Below, piece by piece: positions 44,338 to 52,949 of a stretch of DNA of 64,000 nucleotides. The notes under the pieces are model-generated. The model did not search any database, had not been told where the DNA came from, and was given only the letters and a program-made list of their open reading frames with translations. This stretch comes from Ideonella margarita. GTDB lineage: Bacteria > Pseudomonadota > Gammaproteobacteria > Burkholderiales > Burkholderiaceae_C. Both the position numbers and the translations under genes were made by a program. The first letter of the stretch is position 1; every line of letters begins with the position of its first letter. The DNA is taken from NCBI RefSeq assembly GCF_038066635.1, contig NZ_JBBUTI010000012.1, forward strand, positions 62,001-126,000, in the 5' to 3' direction.

Positions 44338-45126
44338 ATGGACATGGGAATTGGTGGCCGCTGGGCCTTGGTGTGCGCGGCCAGCAAGGGCCTGGGCAAG
44401 GGCTGCGCTGCAGCCTTGGTGGCCGAAGGCGTGAACGTGGTCATCACGGCCCGGGGCGAGGCTGCATTGGCCACCACTGCGGCCGAGCTGCGCGCACTGA
44501 ACCCCGCGGTGGAAGTGCGCACCGTGGCCGGCGACATCACCACGCCGGAAGGCCGTGCCGCTGCGCTCGCGGCCTGCCCGCAGGTCGACATCCTGATCAA
44601 CAACGCCGGTGGCCCGCCGCCGGGTGATTTCCGGGACTGGGACCGCGACATCTGGCTGGCTGCCATCGATGCCAACATGCTCACGCCCATCGAGCTGATC
44701 AAGGCGACGGTGGATGGCATGGCGGCGCGGGGCTTCGGCCGCATCGTCAACATCACCTCCGGGGCGGTGAAGGCACCGATCGACATCCTGGGTTTGAGCA
44801 ACGGGGCGCGCTCGGGCCTGACGGGTTTCGTGGCGGGCCTGTCGCGGCAGCCGCAACTGGCTGGCGCCAACGTCACCATCAACAACCTGCTGCCCGGTGC
44901 GTTTGATACCGAGCGCCTGCAGAAGACGCTGGCGGGCGCGGCGGCCAAGACCGGCAAGCCGCTGGACGCGGTGACCGATGCGCGGCGCCAAGGTGTGCCG
45001 GCACGTCGCTTCGGGCAGGCGGACGAGTTTGGTGCGACCTGCGCCTTCCTGTGCAGCCGCCATGCCGGCTACATCACCGGGCAGAACATCCTGATCGACG
45101 GGGGCGCTTTTCCGGGCGCGTTTTGA
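44338..45126 (+). CDS. SDR-family oxidoreductase lacking the YxxxK pair
   Basis: 262 aa. The Rossmann NAD(P) site is normal (WALVCAASKGLGKGCAAAL, ILINNAGGPPPGDF, GRIVNITSG). At the catalytic position, however, the usual Tyr-x-x-x-Lys reads S-N-G-A-R within LGLSNGARSGLTGF. This substitution defines a known subset of atypical SDRs whose reactions are mostly unknown. The C-terminal NLLPGAFDTERL and YITGQNILIDGGAFPG are standard. AGGAGC at 44327-44332 supports ATG 44338. Inferred role: a modified dehydrogenase or a binding protein in the nearby catabolic unit. Confidence 0.88.
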   Translation: MDMGIGGRWALVCAASKGLGKGCAAALVAEGVNVVITARGEAALATTAAELRALNPAVEVRTVAGDITTPEGRAAALAACPQVDILINNAGGPPPGDFRDWDRDIWLAAIDANMLTPIELIKATVDGMAARGFGRIVNITSGAVKAPIDILGLSNGARSGLTGFVAGLSRQPQLAGANVTINNLLPGAFDTERLQKTLAGAAAKTGKPLDAVTDARRQGVPARRFGQADEFGATCAFLCSRHAGYITGQNILIDGGAFPGAF

Positions 45127-45152
45127 CCCGGCGCGTTCTGACCGGGCTGGCT

Positions 45153-45929
45153 TCAGCCCTGGTGAATCTGGTTGCGGCCCGCGGTGGCCGCCTTGCCCAG
45201 CGCTTCATCGGCACGGCCGATGGCCGCATCCAGCGTTTCGGTCGGCGTCAGCCGCACCAGCCCGCCTGAGCAGGTGAGCGTCAGGCCCGGTGCCAGATCG
45301 GCCAGGGGCAGTGTGGCCAGGGCGCCGCGCAGGCGGTTCAAGGCCACCTCGGCTTCGGCCGGCAATGAAGCCGGGAAGACGAGCAGGAATTCATCGCCGC
45401 CGATGCGGCCGAGGAAATCGCTGTTGCGCAGGGCGGCCTGTGCGGCCTTGGCAAAACGCTTGAGCACTTCATCGCCGACGCGCTCGCCGTGCTGCGCGTT
45501 GATCTTGCCCATGTGGTCGATGTCGAGCAGCGCCAGGCACAGCGGTGAGCCGCTGCGGCGGGTCTGTGCGGCATGCTGCTCCAGCAACTCCATCAGCTGG
45601 CGCTTGTTCCACACGTCGGTGAGTTCATCCCGGGTGGCGAGGCTGTCGATGCGCTCGCGGGCTGATTCGAGCCGCGCCGCGTAGTCGGCGACCTGGCCGT
45701 GCAGCAGGTCGATGTGCCGCACCAGGCCCAGGGCCAGTGCCACGCTCAGGGCCAGCCACACCATCACCAGCAACCACAGCCACGGGTTGGCCAGGCTGGC
45801 GATGATGGCGGTTGGAATTGCCAGGCCCAGCCAGGCCAGTGACCAGGTGCGCCACGCCACCGGTCGCGCGTCTGCCCCCGAGTTCAGCAGCGGGGTCTTC
45901 GACACGGCAGGAGTGGCAGGGGACGTCAT
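45153..45929 (-). CDS. Diguanylate cyclase (GGDEF domain) with two membrane helices
   Basis: 258 aa from ATG 45929. Two helices near residues 30-75 (SLAWLGLAIPTAIIASL, LWLLVMVWLALSVALA) are followed by a coiled-coil linker and a GGDEF domain: TRDELTDVWNKRQLMELL, LLDIDHMGKINAQHG and the intact active site RIGGDEFLLVF. It makes c-di-GMP, the second messenger controlling motility and biofilm. No I-site RxxD is evident just before GGDEF (NSDFLGRIGG). Short for the class; a periplasmic sensor is absent. Ends 26 bp from the convergent SDR gene. Confidence 0.92.
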   Translation of the reverse strand: MTSPATPAVSKTPLLNSGADARPVAWRTWSLAWLGLAIPTAIIASLANPWLWLLVMVWLALSVALALGLVRHIDLLHGQVADYAARLESARERIDSLATRDELTDVWNKRQLMELLEQHAAQTRRSGSPLCLALLDIDHMGKINAQHGERVGDEVLKRFAKAAQAALRNSDFLGRIGGDEFLLVFPASLPAEAEVALNRLRGALATLPLADLAPGLTLTCSGGLVRLTPTETLDAAIGRADEALGKAATAGRNQIHQG

Positions 45930-45981
45930 GGGAACCTTATCGGCATACAGCCCGCTGACTGTAATCCGGAAGGGCCTGCGG

Positions 45982-46893
45982 TCAACGTCGGGATGACACG
46001 AGGATGCCGGCGACGATGAGCCCAAAAGCAGCCATGTGGAACCACTGCGGTGCGTCGCCCAGCATGGCCGCTGACAACATGGCCGCAAACACCGGCGTGA
46101 GGTTGCCGAAGAAGCCCGCCACGGCCGGCCCGACGGTAGCCACGCCGAGGCCCCAGCAGCGGTAGGCGATCAGCGAAGGGCCGACGGCCACGTAAAGCAG
46201 GATGGCTGGCACCCAGGGTGTCCAGTGCCATTCAGGCTGCGCGATGACGGCCTCCAAGCCCGCGCTGGCGCCGCACCAGACCAGGCCGAAGCTGGTCTGC
46301 ACGAGCAGGAAGCCGGCCCAGTCCCAGGCCGGGCGCTGCGCACCCTGCATGTTGGCGGGCGGCTTGGCCAGCAGCCAGCTGTAGGCGGCCCAGCTGAGGA
46401 TGGCGAGCAGCATCAGCAGATCGCCGGGCACGAAGTGCAGGTCCAGCAGGCGGGCGGGCTGGCCGCGCGCAATGACCAGCGCCACGCCCAGCAGCGACAG
46501 CACCGCGCCGGCCACGTCCTGCGCACGCGGCCGTACGCCATACACCAGCGCCCCGATGCCCAGCATCCACACCGGCGAGCTGGCGGCAATCAGCGTCACG
46601 TTCAGCGGCGTGGAGGTGTGCAGCGCCAGGTATTGCAAGGCGTTGTAGCTGCCCATGCCGAGCAGGCCCAGCAGGCTGAGGTAGCGCCAGCGGGCCTTCA
46701 GCGCGCCCCAGTCCGACAGCGCCGCCTTGCCCAGCGGGTACAGCAGCACGAAGGCCAGCGCCCAGCGCGCCATGTTCAAGGCCACCGGCGGCACGGCGCC
46801 CACGGCCAGCCGGCCGACGATGGCATTGCCGGCCCACAACAGCGGGGGCAGGGTGAGCAAAAAGGCAATGCGCGGCGTCAGGGACTGGTTCAT
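45982..46893 (-). CDS. EamA-family (DMT superfamily) transporter
   Basis: 303 aa from ATG 46893 (a longer frame to 47019 would add non-conserved residues). Ten helices in two EamA repeats: LLWAGNAIVGRLAVGAVPPV, LQYLALHTSTPLNVTLIAASSPV, and VGPAVAGFFGNLTPVFAAML in the second. The NxxP motif of the drug/metabolite exporter family is present. Substrate unknown. It is 52 bp upstream of the GGDEF gene on the same strand and divergent from the quinone oxidoreductase. Confidence 0.88.
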   Translation of the reverse strand: MNQSLTPRIAFLLTLPPLLWAGNAIVGRLAVGAVPPVALNMARWALAFVLLYPLGKAALSDWGALKARWRYLSLLGLLGMGSYNALQYLALHTSTPLNVTLIAASSPVWMLGIGALVYGVRPRAQDVAGAVLSLLGVALVIARGQPARLLDLHFVPGDLLMLLAILSWAAYSWLLAKPPANMQGAQRPAWDWAGFLLVQTSFGLVWCGASAGLEAVIAQPEWHWTPWVPAILLYVAVGPSLIAYRCWGLGVATVGPAVAGFFGNLTPVFAAMLSAAMLGDAPQWFHMAAFGLIVAGILVSSRR

Positions 46894-46999
46894 GGTGCTG
46901 GCTTGAACGGGCGGCGGCAGCGGGTATCCCGCGATGCACAAGGCCACCCCATCGCTGGCACGATACATGACCTGATCCAACCCCATCCGGAGTACCTGC

Positions 47000-47992
47000 A
47001 TGACCCTCACCAGCCGCACCGTCCAGATCGCCGCCTTTGGTGGCCCGGAGCAACTTCACCTGGTGGAGCTGCCGGTGGGAGAGCCCGGCCCCGGCGAGGT
47101 GCGGATCCGCCATCACGCGGTGGGCCTGAACTTCATCGACGTGTACCAGCGCACGGGCCTGTACCCGAACGCGCTGCCCTTGTCGCTGGGCATGGAAGGC
47201 GCCGGCGTGATCGAAGCCGTGGGTGAGGGCGTGGCTCACCTGGCCGTGGGCGACCGCGCCGCTTATGCCAGCAACCCGCCCGGCAGCTACTGTGAGCGCC
47301 GCGTGATGCCGGCCAAGTGCGTGGTGAAGCTGCCCGACGCCATCAGCTTCGACGAAGGCGCCGCGATGATGCTCAAGGGCCTGACGGTGCAGTACCTGCT
47401 GCGCCGCACCCAGCCGCAGGGCGGCTTGAAGGCCGGTGATTTCGTGCTGTTCCATGCCGCAGCCGGTGGCGTGGGCCTGATCGCCTGCCAGTGGGCGCGT
47501 GCCATGGGCCTGCAACTCATCGGCACGGCCGGCAGCGATGAAAAGTGCGCGCTGGCCAGCGAGATGGGCGCCAGCCACACCATCAACTACCGCACCGAAG
47601 ATTTCGTGGCGCGGGTGAAGGAGATCACCGGCGGCGTGGGCGTGAAGGCGGTCTATGACTCGGTCGGCGCCGACACCTTCATGAAGTCGCTCGACTGCCT
47701 GCAGCCCTTCGGCTTGATCGCCACCTACGGCAACGCCTCGGGCAAGGTGCCGCCGCTGGACATCGGCGTGCTGGCCGCCAAGGGCAGCCTGTATGTGAGC
47801 CGCCCCACGCTGTTCACCCACATCGCCACCCGCGAGCGTACGCAGGAGATGGCCGACGACCTGTTCGGCATGGTCACCTCGGGCATGGTGAAGATCCGCA
47901 TCGACCAGCGTTACCCGCTGGCCGAGGTGGCCCAGGCCCACCGCGACCTGGAAGCGCGAAACACCACCGGCTGCAGCATCCTCACGCTGTGA
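47000..47992 (+). CDS. qor: Zinc-independent quinone oxidoreductase (MDR superfamily)
   Basis: 330 aa. The N-terminal GroES-like domain has HAVGLNFIDVYQRTGLYP and LGMEGAGVIEAVGEGV; the Rossmann domain has LFHAAAGGVGLIACQWARAMG. There is no cysteine/glutamate zinc-ligand set, so it belongs to the quinone oxidoreductase (zeta-crystallin) branch that passes one electron from NADPH to quinones. A typical CGG AG ribosome-binding site (46991-46995) precedes ATG 47000. It is transcribed alone, divergent from the EamA gene. Confidence 0.92.
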   Translation: MTLTSRTVQIAAFGGPEQLHLVELPVGEPGPGEVRIRHHAVGLNFIDVYQRTGLYPNALPLSLGMEGAGVIEAVGEGVAHLAVGDRAAYASNPPGSYCERRVMPAKCVVKLPDAISFDEGAAMMLKGLTVQYLLRRTQPQGGLKAGDFVLFHAAAGGVGLIACQWARAMGLQLIGTAGSDEKCALASEMGASHTINYRTEDFVARVKEITGGVGVKAVYDSVGADTFMKSLDCLQPFGLIATYGNASGKVPPLDIGVLAAKGSLYVSRPTLFTHIATRERTQEMADDLFGMVTSGMVKIRIDQRYPLAEVAQAHRDLEARNTTGCSILTL

Positions 47993-48010
47993 GCCGGCGG
48001 TGCAGGGTGC

Positions 48011-48598
48011 TCATTCCTTGAGCACCATGTCGATGCAGAGCACGGCGGCCACGATGAGCAGCCGTGTCGGGTCATTCGCCGGCACGTCGGGCTGGATGCT
48101 CAGCATGTAGTTGTCGGCGCTTGTGAACAGCTCCTTGCCCAGGCCGGCCCACTGCTTGGACACCAGCGCCAGCTCGCGCTCTCCGCGCAGGAAGCGGAAC
48201 TCCCAGCTCGTCCACTTGCCCTGCAGGGTGCACAGTTCCTGGCCGCTCGGCGAGAGCACATCGAACTTGCCGCCGATGGAGAGCAGCCGCTGCCTGAAGT
48301 GGCCGACGACCTGGTCGCGCTCGTCCAGCACATCGACCGTCGAGCGCAGCAGCGAGACGCCGCGCTTCACCCGCAGCACCGGCTGGCCTTCGGGCGTGGT
48401 CAGGCGCACATCGAACGGCGTCATGCGCTTGTAGTCGGTGAAGCGCAGCAGCTTGGTGAAGAAGCCCAGCTCGGGCTCGCGGCAGTGCAGCACCGTGGCG
48501 CCGGTGCGCGGATCGAGGATGTCGAAATTGCTGGCAGCCTTGAACAGGCCGACATGTTCACGAACGAGGAACTGGTTGTTCTGCAGGAGTGGGTGCAT
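48011..48598 (-). CDS. LURP-one/phospholipid scramblase-like protein
   Basis: 195 aa. It has a tubby-like beta-barrel pattern: FLVREHVGLFKAASNFDILD, FDVLSPSGQELCTLQGKWTSWEFRF, with a C-terminal hydrophobic helix RLLIVAAVLCIDMVLKE, all shared by LURP-one-related and scramblase-family proteins. The function of bacterial members is unclear; membrane or lipid association is suggested by the terminal helix. The gene follows the CDF transporter on the same strand (22 bp) and ends 18 bp from the convergent qor gene. Confidence 0.8.
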   Translation of the reverse strand: MHPLLQNNQFLVREHVGLFKAASNFDILDPRTGATVLHCREPELGFFTKLLRFTDYKRMTPFDVRLTTPEGQPVLRVKRGVSLLRSTVDVLDERDQVVGHFRQRLLSIGGKFDVLSPSGQELCTLQGKWTSWEFRFLRGERELALVSKQWAGLGKELFTSADNYMLSIQPDVPANDPTRLLIVAAVLCIDMVLKE

Positions 48599-48620
48599 GT
48601 GGGTGATGCGCGGGGGTTGA

Positions 48621-49586
48621 TCAGGCCTGGGCGCCAGCGGGCGGCGCCGGGGTGGCGTGGTCGCGGTCAGGCCGGCGGAAGGGGTCGACGTGGGTCATCA
48701 GGTTGATGACGCGGTGGCGTTGCAGCACGCGCTGGCGGGCTTCCACGGCGATGTCGTGGCCAGCCTCCACGGTGAGTTGCGCGTCCACCTCCAGGTGCAC
48801 GTCGACCACGATCATGTCGCCCATCTTGCGGGTGCGCAGGTCATGCACACCCAGGATGCCGGGGCTGCCGGCCAGCGTGCTGCGAATGGCCTGCACCTCT
48901 TCGTCGTCCACCGCGCGGTCCATCAGGTCATGCAGCGCGTCCCAGCCGAACTCCCAGCCCATGCGGGCCACCATGAAGCCGACGATGAGCGCGGCGATGG
49001 GGTCGAGGATGGGGTAGCCGGCCAGGTTGCCGATGATGCCCAGGCCCACCACCAGCGATGACGCGGCGTCCGACCGGGCATGCCAGGCGTTCGCCACCAA
49101 CATGCTCGACTTGACGCGCTTGGCCACCGCCAGCATGTAGCGGAACAGCAGTTCCTTGGCGACCAGCGCGCCGGCCGCCACCCACAGTGCGGTGACGTGC
49201 ACGATGGGCACGCTGTCGGGGTTCTCGAGCTTCAGGAAGGCCGACCACAGCATGCCGCCACCCACGGCCAGCAGCAGCGCGCCCAGCACCAGCGACGCAG
49301 CGTTTTCATAACGCTGGTGGCCGTAGGGGTGGTCTTCGTCGGCGTCTTTCTGGCTGTGGTGGCTGGCCAGCAGCACCACGAAGTCAGAGATGAGGTCGGA
49401 CAGCGAATGGATGCCGTCGGCCACCAGGGCCTGCGACTTGGTGAGCAGGCCGACGCTGATCTGCAGGGCCGTCAGCAGCACGTTCACCACCACACTCACC
49501 CAGGTGCTGCGGCGGCCGGCGGCGGTGCGTTCGGCGGCGGAGTGGAGGCTGTGCTCCGGATCGTCGGAGAGGTTCTCGAAAGGCAT
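48621..49586 (-). CDS. Cation diffusion facilitator (CDF) divalent metal transporter
   Basis: 321 aa with six membrane helices. The metal site is the HxxxD pair in helix 2 (DGIHSLSDLISDF) and helix 5 (AWHARSDAASS), which fits zinc/iron-type CDF proteins; HPYGHQRYENAAS is the conserved loop. The cytoplasmic C-terminal domain (about 100 residues) has VVDVHLEVDAQLTVEAGHDIA. It exports Zn2+ or Fe2+ using the proton gradient. Same strand as and just upstream of the scramblase-like gene. The metal is not certain from sequence. Confidence 0.92.
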   Translation of the reverse strand: MPFENLSDDPEHSLHSAAERTAAGRRSTWVSVVVNVLLTALQISVGLLTKSQALVADGIHSLSDLISDFVVLLASHHSQKDADEDHPYGHQRYENAASLVLGALLLAVGGGMLWSAFLKLENPDSVPIVHVTALWVAAGALVAKELLFRYMLAVAKRVKSSMLVANAWHARSDAASSLVVGLGIIGNLAGYPILDPIAALIVGFMVARMGWEFGWDALHDLMDRAVDDEEVQAIRSTLAGSPGILGVHDLRTRKMGDMIVVDVHLEVDAQLTVEAGHDIAVEARQRVLQRHRVINLMTHVDPFRRPDRDHATPAPPAGAQA

Positions 49587-49629
49587 GGCCGGCAGCTTAT
49601 CGCATGCGCCTGAGCGGCCGCTTAGGCGT

Positions 49630-49944
49630 TCAGGGGGCCAGAAGGTCCTGCGTCTCGGGGTGGCGGCGCATGTAGACCGCCACGTAGCTGCATTGGGGCT
49701 GCACCTTCAGGCCCTGGGCACGGGCCCAGTCGAGCGCCGCCTTCACCAGCGCAGCGGCGATGCCGCGCCCACCCAGCGCCGCAGGGACGCCGGTGTGGGT
49801 GAGCCACATCACGCCGCCCTGCAGGCGGTAGTCACACTCGCAGGCCAGCCCGTCCACCACCGCACCAAAGCGCCCTGCGGCGGGGTCGTGGGTGATGGTC
49901 AGCGCTGCAGTAGGCGCTGCGCTGAGCGGGTTGGCCTCAGGCAT
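49630..49944 (-). CDS. Small GNAT (YjdJ-type) N-acetyltransferase
   Basis: 104 aa. Short GNAT of the Acetyltransf_CG type: GLACECDYRLQGGVMWLTHTGVPAALGGRGIAAALVKAAL (the GRGIAAALV is the acetyl-CoA loop) and CSYVAVYMRRHPETQDLL at the end. These small proteins are thought to acetylate or bind small molecules; the substrate is unknown. The gene starts 3 bp after the prolyl oligopeptidase stop on the same strand and is probably in its operon. Confidence 0.9.
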   Translation of the reverse strand: MPEANPLSAAPTAALTITHDPAAGRFGAVVDGLACECDYRLQGGVMWLTHTGVPAALGGRGIAAALVKAALDWARAQGLKVQPQCSYVAVYMRRHPETQDLLAP

Positions 49945-49947
49945 CGA

Positions 49948-52110
49948 TCAGCCCTTCACCTTCAGACCCAGTTGCTGGGCGAAGAAGGCGAATTCCAGCG
50001 CCTGGCGGTCAGCGGCCTGCGAGTTGTCGGCAGCGGCGCCGTGGCCACCTTCGATGTTCTCGTAGTACAGCACCTCATGGCCCTGGGCGATCATCTTGGC
50101 GGCCATCTTGCGCGCGTGGCCCGGGTGCACCCGGTCGTCGCGCGTGGAGGTCACGAAGAAGATCTTCGGGTACTTCACGCCGGGCTTGACGTTCTGGTAC
50201 GGGCTGTACTTCGAGATGTAGGCCCACTCGGCCGGCACATCGGGGTTGCCGTACTCGGCCATCCAGCTCGCACCAGCCAGCAGCAGGTGGTAGCGCTTCA
50301 TGTCGAGCAGCGGCACCTGGCAGACCACGGCGTTGAACAGGTCCGGGCGCTGGGTGGTGATGGCGCCCATCAGCAGGCCGCCGTTCGAGCCACCCATGAT
50401 GCCCAGGTGCTTCGGGCTGCTGATCTTGCGGGCGATCAGGTCTTCCGCCACGGCGATGAAGTCGTCGTAGCTGCGCTGCTTGTTGGCCTTGATGGCGGCC
50501 TGGTGCCAGCCGGGGCCGTATTCGCCACCGCCGCGGATGTTGGCCACCACCAGCACGCCGTTGTTGGCAAACCAGCCGGCGCCGTAGCCGGCCGAGTACC
50601 ACGGGTTCATCGACACCTCGAAGCCACCGTAGCCGTACAGGATCGTCGGGTTGGTGCCGTCGAGCGGCGCACCCTTCGGACGCACCACAAAATAAGGCAC
50701 GCGGGTGCCGTCCTTCGACTTGGCGAACTGCTGTTCCACCACCAGGCCGCTGGCATCGAAGAACGCCGGGCGTGACTTCAGCTTCTCCAGCGTAGCGCCG
50801 CCGGTGTTGCCCAGGTAGAGCGAATCCGGCGTGACGAAGTCGGTGTAGCTGACCGTGAAGGTTTCCGCCAGCGCGTCATTGGCCACCAGCGGGTCATGCC
50901 AGCTGGCGATCGACAGCGTGCCGGGGAAGGGCGCCGGGATGTCGCGCTTGACCCACTGGCCTGCCGCGTTCGGGCTCAGCGCCTCGGCACGGCCAGCCAC
51001 GTTGTCCAGCACGTTCAGCAGCACATGGGTGCGGGTGGTGGTGTAGCCGGTGAGCGAGCGCGTGGCCGTGGGCGTGAACACGGCCTCGAAATTGCGCTCG
51101 CCGCGCAGGTAGGCCGCGGCGTTGGTCACCAGCAGCGAGCCACGTGGCCAGGTCTTGCCGGCCACGGTCCAGTCGCTGCGCAGGCTGATCAGCATGCGCT
51201 CGGCCCAGAAGTTCACGCGGGCGTCGATCGGCTTGTCCAGCGGCGTCAGCTTGCCGTTTTCCCAGAGGCCTTCCTCGCTGGTGTAGAAGTCGATCATGCG
51301 ACCCAGCACCACGCGCTTGTGGCCGGGCGTGTGGTCAACCACGGCGGTGGCCACCATGTCGGTCTGGCGCACTTCATGGATCAGCGTCGATGCGCTCAGC
51401 GGCGTGCCCCGCTTCCACAGGCGGATGGTGCGGGCATAACCTGAGTCGGTCATCGAGCCCGGGCCGGTGTCGGTGGCCACCAGCAGCGTGTCGTCGTCCA
51501 GCCAGTCGAGGTCCGACTTGGCTTCCGGCAGCGCAAAGCCACCGGCCACGAACTGGCGGGTGCCCAGGTCAAATTCGCGGATCACCGAGGCATCAGCGCC
51601 GCCGCGTGACAGCGACACCAGGCAGCGGGTGGACGTACCACCGCGCAGATTGGCGCGTTGCCAGACCCAGTTTTCGCCTTCGGCCTTGGCCAGGGCGTCC
51701 AGATCGAGCAGCACGTCCCAGGTGGGTTGGGCCTTGCGGTATTCAGCCAGCGTCGTGCGGCGCCACAGGCCGCGCGGATGTTGCTGGTCACGCCAGAAGT
51801 TGTAGAGGAAGTCGCCCTGGCGGCTCACATACGGAATGCGCTCACGCGAGTCGAGAATTTCCTTGAAGCGCGTGCGGTTGCGCTGGAATTCGGGGCGGGC
51901 TTCCAGCACCGGGCGGCTGGCGGCGTTGCGCTCACGCACCCAGGCCAGCGGCTTGTCACCGGCCACGTCTTCGAGCCACAGATAGGGGTCGTCAGTGGCG
52001 GGGGCAGCGGCAGGGGTGGTTTGCGACATGGCGGCGGGCAGGAGGCTCGCGCCGGACAGCGCGGCAAAGCCGGCGCGCAGGACGCGGCGGCGCTGGGGGT
52101 TGCGGATCAT
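49948..52110 (-). CDS. Prolyl oligopeptidase-family serine peptidase, probably exported
   Basis: 720 aa from ATG 52110. The N terminus has a twin-arginine-like start (MIRNPQRRRVLRAGF) and a hydrophobic run, so export by Tat (or Sec) is likely. A seven-bladed propeller precedes the alpha/beta hydrolase: nucleophile Ser575 in MGGSNGGLLMG, Asp in TSTRDDRVHPGHA and His in IEGGHGAAADN form the triad. It cleaves short peptides after proline or similar residues. The frame could begin 11 residues earlier (52143), but the shorter start gives a better signal peptide. Leads into the small GNAT gene after 3 bp. Confidence 0.92.
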   Translation of the reverse strand: MIRNPQRRRVLRAGFAALSGASLLPAAMSQTTPAAAPATDDPYLWLEDVAGDKPLAWVRERNAASRPVLEARPEFQRNRTRFKEILDSRERIPYVSRQGDFLYNFWRDQQHPRGLWRRTTLAEYRKAQPTWDVLLDLDALAKAEGENWVWQRANLRGGTSTRCLVSLSRGGADASVIREFDLGTRQFVAGGFALPEAKSDLDWLDDDTLLVATDTGPGSMTDSGYARTIRLWKRGTPLSASTLIHEVRQTDMVATAVVDHTPGHKRVVLGRMIDFYTSEEGLWENGKLTPLDKPIDARVNFWAERMLISLRSDWTVAGKTWPRGSLLVTNAAAYLRGERNFEAVFTPTATRSLTGYTTTRTHVLLNVLDNVAGRAEALSPNAAGQWVKRDIPAPFPGTLSIASWHDPLVANDALAETFTVSYTDFVTPDSLYLGNTGGATLEKLKSRPAFFDASGLVVEQQFAKSKDGTRVPYFVVRPKGAPLDGTNPTILYGYGGFEVSMNPWYSAGYGAGWFANNGVLVVANIRGGGEYGPGWHQAAIKANKQRSYDDFIAVAEDLIARKISSPKHLGIMGGSNGGLLMGAITTQRPDLFNAVVCQVPLLDMKRYHLLLAGASWMAEYGNPDVPAEWAYISKYSPYQNVKPGVKYPKIFFVTSTRDDRVHPGHARKMAAKMIAQGHEVLYYENIEGGHGAAADNSQAADRQALEFAFFAQQLGLKVKG

Positions 52111-52246
52111 GGGCAGAGGGCGGTCGCTTGTGGCGTTGAACAAGCCAGGCGGCGCGGGTGGCGCCCACCTGGGGACATTGGTGACCTGATGATAGGCCAG
52201 CCGCCGCCTCGCTCGCCTACGGAGAGGCCCTGTGCCCTGGTCAGCC

Positions 52247-52813
52247 TCAGCGCTTGGGGCGCTGGGTCATCAGGGGCTTGGGCTCGACCGCCACCGAGCG
52301 GTCTTTGTTGCCCACCCAGATCTGGCCTTCCTGCACCGTCACCTGCAACTGCATGCTGCGCTCGGCCAGCAGTGCCAGCTCCTTGCTCTGGTCGGTCGGC
52401 ACTTGCCAGACTTCGAGGTTGGTCAGCCGCGTCAGCTTGTTCTCGATGCCTTGCCACCACACCGGCACGGCGCTGCTGAAGGCCCACAGCTTCACCACTT
52501 CGGCGCGGCTGCTGGCCTTGATCAGGCGGCGGTCGTCGGGCTGGCCGACTTCGATCCACTGCACCAGATCGCCGGTCAGGTCTTTCTGCCACAGATCGGG
52601 CGCATCGGGGTCAGACAGACCAGCGGTGAACTCCAGGTCGCCGCGCAGGTTGTCGGCCGGCACGCTGAGGGCAAAGGCCAGCAGGCGGATCATCATGCGC
52701 TCGTCGTTTTCGGACGGATGGCGGGCGATGGTCAGGGCGTGATCGGCGTACAAGCCGCGGTCCATGTCCGCAATTTGCAGATTGGCCTTGAAAACAGTGG
52801 ATTTGAGCGCCAT
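52247..52813 (-). CDS. YaeQ family protein
   Basis: 188 aa from ATG 52813. The YaeQ signature is clear: MALKSTVFKANLQIADMDR, HALTIARHPSENDERMMIRLLAFAL, LVQWIEVGQPDDRRLIKAS and LEVWQVPTDQSKELA. YaeQ has a PD-(D/E)XK nuclease-like fold; its function is unclear (earlier reports link it to RfaH suppression). Single gene, divergent from the lipoprotein gene at 52950. Confidence 0.93.
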   Translation of the reverse strand: MALKSTVFKANLQIADMDRGLYADHALTIARHPSENDERMMIRLLAFALSVPADNLRGDLEFTAGLSDPDAPDLWQKDLTGDLVQWIEVGQPDDRRLIKASSRAEVVKLWAFSSAVPVWWQGIENKLTRLTNLEVWQVPTDQSKELALLAERSMQLQVTVQEGQIWVGNKDRSVAVEPKPLMTQRPKR

Positions 52814-52949
52814 GGCGAAAGAAACAGTCCGGGTCAGCCGGCGCAAAGGCGCACCGGGCCCGGCAGTGTACGTGGGTGGCCTGTCACGGCCATGTCACGC
52901 CGCTGTCGCACAGTGCGCCGCAACCCCGAACCTTGCAGGATGTACGCCC

